This document shows positions 1-10,620 of a stretch of DNA of 64,000 nt, piece by piece (within the stretch, counting starts at the first letter, position 1; each line of letters begins with the position of its first letter). The stretch spans positions 78,057,722-78,121,721 of the forward strand of contig NC_090696.1 of NCBI RefSeq assembly GCF_040954835.1, given 5' to 3'. The DNA is from Lepisosteus oculatus (lineage: Eukaryota; Chordata; Actinopteri; Semionotiformes; Lepisosteidae). The position numbers were made by a program, and so were the translations under genes. Below the pieces are notes generated by a model. That model worked only from the letters and a program-made list of their open reading frames with translations, did no database searches and was not told where the DNA came from.

Positions 1-269
1 GAAAGTCATTTAAAAAAATAAAAAGAGGCAGGTTGTTGCAAGGGGAAACAAAAACGGATTGTGCAAAATGTTAATGAGCGGTGCTCCGCGCAGCACCTGA
101 TCCCCTCGGTTACCACGGATGATAGTGGCGGATTTTCAGACGAGTGTTTCACACGATATAGTATAGATGTCTTCCCCAGCGACCAGTACACAGACCGCCG
201 TGCGTGTATCTCTGCGGACGGGAACAGGGGAAGGCAAAGGCTGAACTAATTCCCGGTGAAGTCGTGTGT

Positions 270-545
270 GTATGTGTGTGCGCGCATTGGAACGATGTGA
301 CAGTGCTCAGCGGAGACGGGGTTCGCGGTGAATTTCGGGGTTCAGGGTCGTCATCTAGGGGCCTTGTTGTCGAAAGCGCTGGTTCCGCCGCAGAGTTTGG
401 TTGCTACGGACGCTCGTTGTCATGGAGATCGCCAGACCCTTCCCGGCGTGGAAACAGGAAACACGCGAGCCGTGCCCTGCGCGTGCCTGGGAGCCGTCCC
501 CGCGGCCCAGCGGCAGCACACGAGCGCGCCCTTGCAGAGCCCTTA
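270..545. promoter_or_regulatory. CpG-rich segment upstream of SPATA18, possible promoter
   Basis: This stretch is clearly richer in CpG than its flanks. It holds two RFX/X-box-like half palindromes: GTTGCTACGGAC at 400-411 and GTTGTCATGGAGAT at 416-429, the second close to the X-box pattern GTTGCCATGGCAAC. It lies 0.6-0.9 kb upstream of the first recognisable SPATA18 exon. SPATA18 is known to be expressed in ciliated and germ cells, where RFX factors act, so a promoter role is plausible. No first coding exon could be recognised here; the ORF starting at the ATG at 422 does not resemble the SPATA18 N-terminus. The assignment is inference from composition and motif. Confidence 0.3.
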
Positions 546-841
546 AACTCCTATCCTCAGGTGTATCACACCTGTAGTGAGAGGTGCACTACTTGCATCA
601 TTCCAGAGTTTGCACGGAGCTCCCTTCGTATTGCTATAACGGTTTACAGCAGCATCATATTTTTAGAACGTCACTGGATGTGATTTCAGACGGAAATCTC
701 AAATATACTGTACCGAGATATATATATTGTAACGCTTACGGCCGACAGGCACTGTGTAAGAGCCGGCGTACCAGAGCAGGTGACGTCACCGCCCTTCCCT
801 GTGATAGCAGGACCACAGCTACTGGGCTGTAGAGAGATCTC

Positions 842-905
842 TCTTTAGCACACGGGGCTGGGTCACTGCGGAGTCCTGGGTTCGAGCCTCAGTCGGGATG
901 GGGCC
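842..905 (+). repeat. tRNA-like SINE head
   Basis: The sequence has a pol III A-box-like motif TAGCACACGGGG at 846-857 and a B-box-like motif GGTTCGAGCCT at 879-889, with tRNA-like spacing of about 33 bases. The flanks do not fold into a full tRNA that I can recognise, so a tRNA-derived SINE promoter is more likely than a functional tRNA. Confidence 0.4.
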
Positions 906-1162
906 GACCTAATGCGGCAAGGGCGCCCGCCTGAGCCCCCATTGCGTTACAATATATAACTCCTGCGGTCCCATCCACAGTAATACGAACTATAACGCCT
1001 CATATGTAGCTCATTCCTGCAGTTTGAATGCGGGCAGTCAAAATGAAATTTGAAAGGACAGATTGTGCCGGTGTTATCATGGAGAATAATTATGACCGGG
1101 GGGTGAGGTAACTCCAGGCCGAGCCCCCCCCCCAGTGAGGCCTGTCTCTCGGACCCCCACAG

Positions 1163-4100
1163 CTCCTCTCCTGCGACCAGAACCTGAACCGGTGCTGCGA
1201 GCTGGTGGAGCTGACGGCCCGGGTGCAGGGGCAGCTCTTCGCCGTGCTCAGCCAGACGGCCAGCGAAGGTAGGGGCCCCCTCCCTCCCCCCGCTCGGTCT
1301 CCCTCCGCCGCCTGCCCCCCTCCCTCCGCCCGCTCGGTCTCCCTCCGCCGCCTGCCCCCCGCCCCCCGCCCCCCGCTCGTCTCCCGCTGACGCCGCCCTG
1401 TGACGTTGCAGGAGGCCACTATGCCGGAGTGGAGACCCTGAAGTCGCGCCTCCTGCCCTGGCTGGGCTCCTGCTTCGCCCTGGGCTCCGCGGGCGTGAGC
1501 GCCGACACCAGCCTGAGCCTGATCCAGGTACCGCCGCCGGGCCGGCGCACACGGCGCACACGAGAGGCGCGCCTGCAGCGCGGGTCTTTAAATGCGGCGT
1601 GTGTGTCTGCAGGAGTCCGTGGAGAAGGAGAAGAGGATCCGGGACCTGTCTCAGTCCCACGAGCACGAAATCCACAAGATGGAATCGCAGCTGAGCTCCA
1701 CGCGCCTGGAGCTGGACTCCGTCAGACAGGAGTGAGTCTCTCCTGCAGGAGCCCAGTTTCCTCTTCTGGGGGGGGGGGGGGGGGTGGACACTCAGGGTCC
1801 ATCCCGGGTTTCACTTTGTAGCTGCGAAGCTGTTGTCCCGCGCCTCTCTGGAGTTTAAGTGTGAGCGCGGCGTCAGAGGGACGAGACCGAGCGAGGAGTC
1901 TAGGCAAGGCCCATGGGGAGGTGATTTTTACAATATTGACGTGTATGTATGCGTGCATGTGTGTGAATCTTGGTTAACTAACTCACGAGTGTGATTTCCC
2001 AAGGACAGACTATTCCAAACATTATATATCCTCATTGCTGGGGTAAAGATGTTCATGGCACGCAGGAATCGTCTAGGAATTGTCCAGAGCAACAGAAATA
2101 AACCGTGTCTTAAAATGTGTTTCAGTTTAGAAGACGCTCAGCTGGAACTTGATGATACCAAAAACAAATCGGCAACGACGCTTTTAGCTACAGAAGACGA
2201 GATTCTTCAGCTCAAAGCCGAGTGAGTCGAGCTCCTGTCACCAGTTTTGTGCTGCCCTGTGAGCTCAGCTTTTAACCTCCCAAACTACAGCAGCAGAAGG
2301 GGGAAGTAAACCGAGTCACACATGAGAAGAGAAGGGCGAAGAGCTGCCGTCTCACAGGTCCTGGGTTCATGGACAAGTGTTCTGTCCAAACCCTGGTGTC
2401 CCATCCAGGGTGTGGTCCTGTCCTGTGTCCTGTGATGGACTGGTGTTCCATCCAGGATGTGGTCCTGTCCTGTGTCCTGTGATGGACTGGTGTTCCATCC
2501 AGGGTGTAGTCCTGTCCTGTGTCCTGTGATGGACTGGTGTTCCATCCAGGGTGTGGTCCTGTCCTGTGTCCTGTGATGGACTGGTGTTCCATCCAGGGTG
2601 TGGTCCTGTCCTGTGTCCTGTGATGGACTGGTGTTCCATCCAGGGTGTGGTCCTGTCCTGTGTCCTGTGATGGACTGGTGTTCCATCCAGGGTGTGGTCC
2701 TGTCCTGTGTCCTGTGATGGACTGGTGTTCCATCCAGGGTGTGGTCCTGTCCTGTGTCCTGTGATGGACTGGTGTCCAGGGTGTGGTCCTGTCCTGTGTC
2801 CTGTGATGGACTGGTGTTCCATCCAGGATGTGGTCCTGTTCTGTGTCCTGTGATGGACTGGTGTCCTGTCCAGGGTGTGGTCATGTCTTGTGTCCTGTGA
2901 TGGACTGGTGTCCAGGGTGTGGTCCTGTCCTGTGTCCTGGGATGGACTGGTGTCCTGTCCAGGGTGTTGTCCTTTCTTGTGTCCTGTGATGGACTGGTGT
3001 CCTGTCCAAGGTGTGGTCCTGTCTTGTGTCCTGTGATGGACTGGTGTCCAGGGTGTTGTCCAGTCTTGTGTCCTGTGCTTCTAGAAGGGTCCTTGGGACA
3101 CTGTGACCCTCACTGAGAATAAGTGGGTTTCTGTTGATGAATGGAAGAAAGCAATTGAACCTTTATTTAGAAAAGGACATTTGCCCCCAATTCAATGAAT
3201 AGAAAAACAAATGCTTCTCACATATAACTTAACAGAAAATATAAATATAAATATACATTGTACATTATCAACTGTATTTTTTATAAGAATTATAAACTAT
3301 TTTATATAGAGCCTTCGACAGTGGCTTCTTAAAGTCTTTACAGAGAGAATAACTATACAGTGAGAGGAGACAGAGAGCAGAGTTACACAACAGTTACAAT
3401 GAGGGTTCGAATACACAGCAGAGGGCCACACAGAAGCAGTTCAGTCAGATCCCTTCTAAAGGCTTTCTTGGATATAAGGCCCCTTTACATGTATTGCTGC
3501 CTCCGGACCTGGAAAGCCGTGTCCTGTGACTGGGGAAGAGGTCGGTGTTGTGTCGGAGTGGTCCCTTGCCCTGCGGTGATGGCGACTGGTTTCCAGCCTG
3601 ACCGCTCCCACCCGCTGTGTCGCGCAGGCTGAGGGCGGCCTGTGACCGGGCGGACCTGTACAAGAGGAAGCTGGACGTCCTAGACGATTACGAACGACAG
3701 ATCCGCCTGCTGAAGGACGAGGTGTCTTTCCTGACGGCGGAGAAGTCCTTGCTGCGGGACAGGTGAGCTTTCCCTTGGGAATGTCCCTGGAGGCACGGCT
3801 CGGCTCCTGTGGAGGCTGTAAATCGCTTTGTGCTTTAGAGAAGCTCCGGATCGTGCTGCTCGATTATTAACATGACCTCTGCTTAGATTTCGAAGTTTCT
3901 TTAGAAAGAGTCTCCTTTCACTTCCTCTCTGCTTTGTGAGGAGAGTGGGAGAATCCCTTTTTATTGTAGCATCTTCTTAGATCTGCTGTACTGTACATAC
4001 GGTATATACTGTAAAGGTGGGTGATTTAAACTTGCATGGCAGTGGCAATAATTCTTGATGCTTATTTTATATCTGTAGCACCTGTCATGACGCATGATCT

Positions 4101-7100
4101 CAAGACCCTTTACAGCAGGGGTAGCCCGTCCTGGTCCTGGTGACCCGACCCACACCTGTTTGGTTTTGGCTCCGTCCGAGCGCCCTCAGTCACACAATGT
4201 AACTCTTCCTTGACCGGTCCTGTGCTCCAGAGCTCTGCAGCCCCGTGTCTGTGTCGTTCAGGCTAACGAGGAGCCGGTCCCCCAGCCCGCTGCCCCGACG
4301 CAGCCGGTCCCCCAGCCCACTGCTGAGGAGCGACTCCCCAACTCGCGCCCAGCTCACCAGCTCCTCCCGCCACGCCCGCCTGCTCTCGCGCTTCGGCGAT
4401 CTCTACTCCACCGAGCGCCTGGAGGCCCAGAACCTGCTGCGCCGCTACATAGACGAGCTGGAGATGGTGCAGAGGATCATCTTTATAGGCACTGTGGTAC
4501 GAGCCCTTCTCTCACTGGACCAGCGACCTGCTGTTTTTCAATCACTGTATCGGCTCTTGACACTGTTCATGGCTGCATAATGAGCTACTGGAGCTAGAAC
4601 ATGCTTTTTTTATTTGAGTATAATGATTTTTTAGTGGTATTGGGTAGTTAAAAGGCAGCTGAAGAATGCTGTAAGTCATACTGTGTGAAAGGAAACACAC
4701 TGGGATTAGTCTAAGCTCTTGCTACAATACCAGTAATACGCATTTCATTTTTGAGCACCTTTCAAAAAACTTAAAAGTTCTGTACGATAGCACGGAGTGC
4801 ATATAATGTACATAGTAAAATGAAGAGCACAGCAAATTGGTACAGTACACAGACAACAAAGCAAAAGTTTCCAGCTGTTAGTACTTAAGTACTCAAGTAG
4901 TGCCAAGTGTTAGTACTCGAGACTGTCCTGTAGTTAGAGGGGTTAGTACTCCAGTAGCTCCAGGTACCTGAGTGCTCCAGTAGCTCCAGGTCTCATTGCC
5001 GCACTGTTTCTGTTTCCCTGAGCCCAGGAGTCCTTCCATGCGGCAAAGATGGCCTACAGGCAGTTCAAGCTGCGAGTGAGGAAGACCCTCTCTCCCACAC
5101 ACGCGGGCCCGGAGTCGCTGGAGGATGCTGTGGTGGACTACATCGTCCGGAACCTGGACCTCTACGACGTCCAGGCCAGCGTGAATGTGGGTGCCCCCTC
5201 CTCCCTGCCCACTCCCTTTCCCACCCGCGTCAAGCCCACACTGGGACCCGACTGTCAGCGAGACTCCCAGCTCGACCGAGACACAAACTCAGCTTAAGAT
5301 GCGTGCGAGTTATTGACTTTATCACAATTATATAGACCTTTCAGTAAGCTTACTTTGTTTGTGCCTGTAAGATGCCGATTTAATTCAGGAAAAAATAAAC
5401 GGCAACTAGTGTGCGCCGTGTCCAAGTTAAACGTATTTTTGAAGAGGAAACGTATATTGACATTATATAGCACATGTATCTTAAAGCCTAAGAAATGTTG
5501 GACAAGATTCTATTTTCCACCATCATTACAGGGTTAATGCCAAGTGTGCTGTTCCTACGTATGCATCACCTCGTTGCATCTTCTCTTGATCGTCTCACGT
5601 CAGTTCTTGAGTAGTTACTGTACCTGTAAACTTGGTCGAATGGTAGCATTGCTCTGCCCCTGTGAGGGCACCATGGCTGGAGTGTGATAAGGCCTCTGAA
5701 AACGGAGCCACACCCAGTCGTGACCACACCCACACCTAACCACACCCACCGGTAGCCACACCCACCTGCTCATCGCACAAGGTTTCCGCAGACTCGCTAT
5801 GGCCGATAAAGCGCTGGCTGCCTCTCTCCCCAGGACGTGATCAGCGCCATGAACGTGCACCCCAAGATCTCCTTCCCGCCGGAGGTGGACTTCATCCTCC
5901 TGGGCAGCTTCCTGCGCGAGGTGTGCCGCGTGGCCTTCGCCATGCAGACCCTGGAGCCGCCGCTGGACCTGGCCTTCAGCACGGACGGGGAGCTGTACAG
6001 CGAGAGCAAGTGAGCCTGCGCTCTTCATGCTGGGGGTCAATGTCCGTGCTTTAATGGCTAATAATAACTAGACTAGTTCAGGTGGGCAGCTGTGTCAGCA
6101 AAGGAACAAGTAATAGGTTTATTCCCTGCTGAAAAGAGAAGAAAGAAAACACAATGTCTTGCCGGGTGTTACTGCCCTGTCTTTCTCACACCTGAAGAAG
6201 GCTCCACGGCCAAAACATTGTGTGATAACAATAAATTGTGACAATAACAATAAACATTGTGTTTATTGTTATTGTCATCCTGTAAAGCGCTTTGAGAAGC
6301 CACCTTTAAAGGTGCTATATAAAATAAAGTTTATTAATATTATTATTATTATATTTTCTTTAGTAGCTCCACAGAGTATGTGCTTCCTGTATCCACCACT
6401 GGGGGTCTCCCTGCCCCAGCACAGTCACACAGCGCAGGTCGCAGGGAAGGGAGAAGTGTCAGATTTCTGAGACAGGAGATGGGGGGTGACAGGGCTTGTC
6501 CAGGTCAAGCCGGCCCGTTCAGGGGAGGTTTGAGCGCCCCCTCTCTCCTCGCAGGTACCGGCGCAGCTTCGACTCGGAGTACTCGGCCCCGCTGGTGGCG
6601 TACCACGTGTGGCCGGCCCTGGTGGAGGGAGACGCGGTCATCATGAAGGGAGAGGCCGTCACCCGGCGGGGCGCTCTGGTAACCTCGCTCTCTCCGCGGC
6701 CCTGTGCGATAACCAGCGACAACCGGCTCCCTGCATCGGTCTAAGCGCCTCGGAATGCCGGAGTATTTTTATTGGGAACGATGTCAGCTGATTTGAAAAA
6801 CCTGCAGTCTGTGGATCGGTTTACAAAGAGGCTAGGCTGATAGGGGGTGAAATCATAACTGTCTGGCAAATCAGATCCTTGCAGGTTAGTTTGTTTTTCA
6901 GCATCTCTCTCTGGACGGCAGCACCGCGGCGCCTTGTTTGGGTTGCAGCTTTGGTGGGGGATGGGTACTGCAATGACAGGCTGTTTTGTGCAGCAGCAAA
7001 CCCATTTAAAGGAGCTTGCTGCGTCACGAACCAAGTGTTTCACTACGATTGCCAACTCTTGCCCCCCGCAGTGGTCCCCCAGGAGAAGCAGGAGTAGGAG

Positions 7101-8153
7101 CTCCAGCCCTGTGCGCCCGCGGTCGCGAGCCGGCAGCCCCTCTCGACCTCTGGTGAGTTCGAACCGCCAGCCTCCTACAGCTCACATTAAACTAGACCAG
7201 CCACTGGTCTTAAACCACGAGGAGGCCAGTCTGTGCACCGAGCTCATTTGGCTCTCAGTAGCTAATTGACCTGAGGGTCTCATGCAGCTGTTTCTTGAAA
7301 GAAGCCAGGGTATCGGCTTCAACAACATGGCTGGGCAGCTGGTTCCCCACTACCACCACTCTTTGTGTGAAGAACTGCCTCCCTATTTTTAAACTATGTC
7401 CTTTCCAAAGATGGAATATATGCTATCAATTTCTAAGCAAAAACATAGATCAAGAATTCTATGGGCTTGGGGCCACTGTAATAACCCATGCTAATTAAGG
7501 ACTGTTGCGCTTTAATACAGAGACAGTAGCTTTGGACATTCTTGTCCTGTGCCTCTTCTGTTGCTTCGGCATTGTGTGTGTCCCCTGTCCCTCTGTCCTG
7601 CCCGTGTGTGAGCGCTGGCACTCCTGAGTGGGACATGGGCTGGGACACCGCTGCGCTGGCGTCTTCCTCCTGTTCCCGGTGTCTGGAGGTGGAGAGCTAC
7701 AGAGCCCTCGCAGAGCAACACCAGACAGAGAAACTGACGCCCGTTCTTCGACTCGGAGGTCGGCGTCCTTGTAGGGCCCCCCTGGTGCTTGGCGGTGCCA
7801 CTGTGCCAGTGGATGTGCAGCCCATGCTCGGCCCAGGCTGTTGAGCGAAATCATTTTGAAGGACAAAGCGCAGGGAACAGGAAAATATTACTTGATTACA
7901 AGACTTTGGCAGTCCAAAAATAAGGGGAAAAAAGCACAGTTTAACATGTCTGGGATTGAATTCAGAAATTACAGCTGTTATTGTAAAAAAAAAAGCCGAA
8001 TTATGTTGGTGTGAAATGGCGTTTGCCTTCAGGTGAAGGTTTGTAGTTTTCGCAGGTGGGTGGTGTGGCGCTGGCCTCCCGCTGACCGCCGCTCTGTCCA
8101 CTCTGTTCCAGGCCTCCAGCCACAGCCGCAGCCCCTCTCCGGGGCGCCTGTGA
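1163..8153 (+). CDS. SPATA18: SPATA18, mitochondria-eating protein (MIEAP), 11 exons, first coding exon missing
   Basis: MIEAP is a p53-inducible, cardiolipin-associated protein that acts in mitochondrial quality control. Exons, all with AG/GT sites and compatible phases, are 1163-1268, 1412-1527, 1613-1731, 2126-2221, 3628-3762, 4262-4496, 5028-5186, 5834-6009, 6555-6678, 7072-7152 and 8112-8153 (stop TGA 8151-8153), giving 462 residues against about 538 in the human protein. The first exon gives [20 protein letters not shown], matching the mammalian N-terminal region, followed by [13 protein letters not shown]. Exons 3-5 form heptad-like coiled coil. Exon 6 carries two RSRSPSP-type arginine-serine repeats, then [20 protein letters not shown]. 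Exons 7-9 are the conserved C-terminal MIEAP domain ([50 protein letters not shown]). The last two exons add further RS repeats and end at PSPGRL. About 32 N-terminal residues, present in mammals, are not found, so that exon is upstream of the window or strongly diverged. The gene converges on USP46, as in other vertebrates. Confidence 0.96.
1285..1385. repeat. C-rich tandem repeat in SPATA18 intron
   Basis: The intron after 1268 contains two near-identical copies of a pyrimidine-rich unit (CGCTCGGTCTCCCTCCGCCG) followed by a run of CCCCCCG units. It is short and lies between two well-defined exons. Confidence 0.6.
1769..1784. repeat. Poly-G tract
   Basis: An uninterrupted run of about 16 G lies just downstream of the SPATA18 exon ending at 1731. 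It is a simple repeat and a likely site of length variation or sequencing error. Confidence 0.8.
2390..3085. repeat. 47-bp minisatellite in SPATA18 intron
   Basis: About 14 tandem copies of a 47-bp unit containing CCTGTGATGGACTGGTGT and CCATCCAGGGTGTGGTCCTG lie in the intron between exons 2126-2221 and 3628-3762. Left copies are nearly identical (period 47 from 2401 to 2448 and onward). Copies on the right are shorter and diverged, with some losing the TTCCAT segment. Because 47 is not a multiple of 3 and the unit lacks stop codons on the - strand, long overlapping open frames appear there; these are artefacts and not genes. The TGATGGACTGGTGT core is widespread in fish genomes. Confidence 0.95.
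4885..5010. repeat. Short degenerate tandem repeat in SPATA18 intron
   Basis: Repeated units of the type TTAGTACTC.AGTAG and GCTCCAGTAGCTCCAGGTAC occur just before the exon beginning at 5028. Copies are imperfect. Confidence 0.5.
6101..6222 (+). repeat. Fold-back element copy 1
   Basis: This is one of five copies in the window of a 90-170 bp element. It begins GGAACAAGTAATAGGTTTAT, passes through GAAAAGAGAAG.AAGAAAACACAAT, and contains CCTGAAGAAGGCTCCACGGC. In longer copies the second half is the inverted complement of the first, so the element can fold into a hairpin. It lies in the SPATA18 intron between 6009 and 6555. Confidence 0.6.
6270..6352 (+). repeat. L2-type LINE/SINE 3' tail
   Basis: The sequence CCTGTAAAGCGCTTTGAGAAG followed by a short stem (CACCTTTAAAGGTG), CTATATAAAATAAAG and a (TTA)n tract has the form of the 3' tail of UnaL2-type LINEs and the SINEs that borrow it. 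Only the tail is recognisable here. Confidence 0.6.
7215..7500 (-). mobile_element. Truncated CR1/L2-type LINE fragment
   Basis: On the - strand the segment 7295-7390 translates to [20 protein letters not shown], followed by ADT. This is the pattern seen near the C-terminal end of CR1/L2-clade reverse transcriptase ORFs (F.TQRVV..WN.L...VEA). At least four other places in the window carry the same signature (33.1, 48.5, 59.3 and 61.7 kb). The copy is 5' truncated and full of stops, and sits in the last intron of SPATA18. Confidence 0.7.
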
Positions 8154-10620
8154 GCCCCCCCAACGCCCCGACCCCCCCCCAGCCCGGAGCAGGTCTCACG
8201 CCCGGAGCAGCAGCAACAGCATGTGGAGACTCGCATCTAAAAACCTCTGCAGCTGTGGGAAAAAAAAGCAGCTCATGTGAGCCTTGTCTGTTTACTGCAT
8301 TTTAAAACGCAAGCGGGCTTTCAGAGGGTGCGGCTGCAGAGGCTCCTCGGTCACGCTGTGCCTGCTGCGCTGTTCCCAGCAGCCCTGTAGAGCTCCAGCC
8401 CTCTCGCCTGCTGCTCTACCTGCAGGGCTCTTTCTCACCCTACACTTTCGCCAACAGACCGGTTTTCTGTCGCTGCAAACGAACACTTCCACGCCCGCGC
8501 TGGGCGAGGACCTGTGTCCTGTGGGCGCTGGGGAGCCCGTCTGGTGCAGTTACCGACCGGCAGTATTATTGAGCAGCTGGAGAATGTTGCTGTGATGATT
8601 TGTCTTCAGTACTATTTTAACGTTCTCGGTCAACTTTAATTAAAACCGGTACACAACCTGCACAGTAGCACTTTCAAAGGTGATCAGATCAGTTTGAAAA
8701 GGTTCTTTCTGACCACAGACAGAACTGACTGAAAGATCTAGTTAACTGCTGGGGCTGGGATCTGTCTCTCTTCTGGGTTGTACCAGATTGTAATTGTCCA
8801 TCGTGTATGCAGTGTGACTGTCAAGGTTGGGAGGACGTGGGTTACTCTCTGGGCAATATTACGTTTTTTCAGCCCTGTTGGACATCAGCTGTCCAGGTCT
8901 GCTGCCACTCAGTGGAGATGTGAGCAGTGGACAGACACGGCTCACTCTTTTTAATGAGCTCACTAACCTGGAAAAAAGTTGCGTATTTTTTCCTCCCATA
9001 TTCGACATGTGAAATTTAATTTTGCATGACTTCTGGATCTGGAGCTCAGTACATCACATGGGAGCACTGGGGAACGTCCCTCCTCAGTTTCTGGCCCTGT
9101 GAATGATGGAGGCTGTTGAAAACTCTCATACTGAGCAGCTGAAATAGGCTCACACAGCTTAAGATCCCATAGCCTTGTGTGTCTTTAATTAGTAAAGCCT
9201 CCTGGGACATAAAGAACTGGTGTTGATACATTAATAACTGTTGCAGTTTTAGATATTGTTTTTGAGATTTAAAAACCCACACTTTTATATTCACATTCAC
9301 CTGACATGATCAGAACATAACAATAACTCGGTGGAGTAGAAGGAACAGCTAATTCCATGCAGGAAGGAAAAGAAAAGAGACACAATGTTTCACTTTTTCA
9401 GGCTCCACAGCCGAAACGCTGGGTCTCTTTTCTTTCTTTTCCTTGCAGCGTGGAATAAACCTTTACCTGTTCCTTGGCAGCCTGTGTGAACAGTGGAATA
9501 GATGTTCATCCTGTTGTGATAATGATGCACAAAGGATGTTTGCTTATATGTCAGTCAGTAGGAGAATGTATTAACAAACCAGGACTTTTTAAACATTTTT
9601 AACATGGGGACAGAAAAGCCTAAACAAAACATCTCATTACACTGAAAAAGGTTGTTTGATGTAAGACTGGCAACTGGCTCTTCTTTCTGCATTGCTCTCA
9701 TGTGAAAGTGCTTCTGGTTCTGAAGGCTTTACAAGACTAGACCATCTGCTTTATATCTGTATGGCCTTTCAGGAAATTCACAGTTTTGGTTCTCTCTCAT
9801 TGTGCTTAAGTGATTAGAATTGTTTTATTGGTTGCAGGAATCGGGAATTGGGGAAATTTTAAGTTTTAATTTTTTAAAGAGAAATCTGTTGCATAAAAGG
9901 TGGATTATTTTTAAAGAACATTTCTGCTTTGCTATATTCTAGCCTGAATAACTAGGTCAGGACCTGTCTGAAAATATTCCTCAGTCAATCCTCTGCTTTT
10001 GTTTTCTGACTGAGTGGGTCAGACAGTCTCTTCACTTAACTGTTGTTCGTTCTGACTCTTCTGTCCTTGTACAGAGGTCCTGAAGATTTCTTTGTATTCA
10101 GTTGAAGATCCAGTCTTGAAAACAAGGTGCTCTTTGTAGTTGGCCCCTTCAGCCAGGTTCAATTTACATAAACAACTTGTGGTGTTTTAACAGAAATGAA
10201 CCTTCACTCAGTTCTAAATGACAAAGAGACTGGAGCAGGAGGGTGCCACTACAGTACTGTATGTTTTCTCTTTTCATAGGGGGAGGGAATTATTTTATAT
10301 GCCTGTATTGTAATGATATTAGTATTGTTTTCTTTAAAAAATGTAATTATAATATTTAACGGACATTTAACAAAGTGTTTGGCAGCTGGAATTACCTCAT
10401 GATTAAGAAGGATTTGGTTACAAAGCTCTTGTGTGACTCTGAGGGCTGCGATCTGCCGACAGAGCTGGTAACTGTTACTGACAGCTGTGAACTATACCAG
10501 CATTCCACATTCTGCTTAAATGCCATTGATTTCTGATTGAATATATATATATATTAGGTATTTTTTCTAAGTAATCTGTGTGTCTTTGTATTACAATTAA
10601 CATTTTTAATAAAATACAAT
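8154..10620 (+). other. SPATA18 3' flank and probable 3' UTR
   Basis: No coding exon is recognised after the SPATA18 stop. Possible polyadenylation signals are ATTAAA at 8639-8644 and AATAAA at 10608-10613; which one is used cannot be told from sequence alone. The stretch also holds a fold-back element near 9.4 kb and an (AT)n tract near 10.54 kb. Confidence 0.4.
9341..9481 (+). repeat. Fold-back element copy 2
   Basis: Both halves are present: a left arm ending in AAAGAGACACAATGTTTC and a right arm GAAACGCTGGGTCTCTTTTC, separated by CTTTTTCAGGCTCCACAGCC. The outer ends (GGAACAGCTAATTCCATGC and GCGTGGAATAAACC) are also complementary in part. The right arm carries AATAAA on the + strand. Confidence 0.65.

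Noticed and set aside
2272..2884. Three overlapping - strand open frames of 151-199 codons
   Set aside because: They are translations of the 47-bp minisatellite in three frames.
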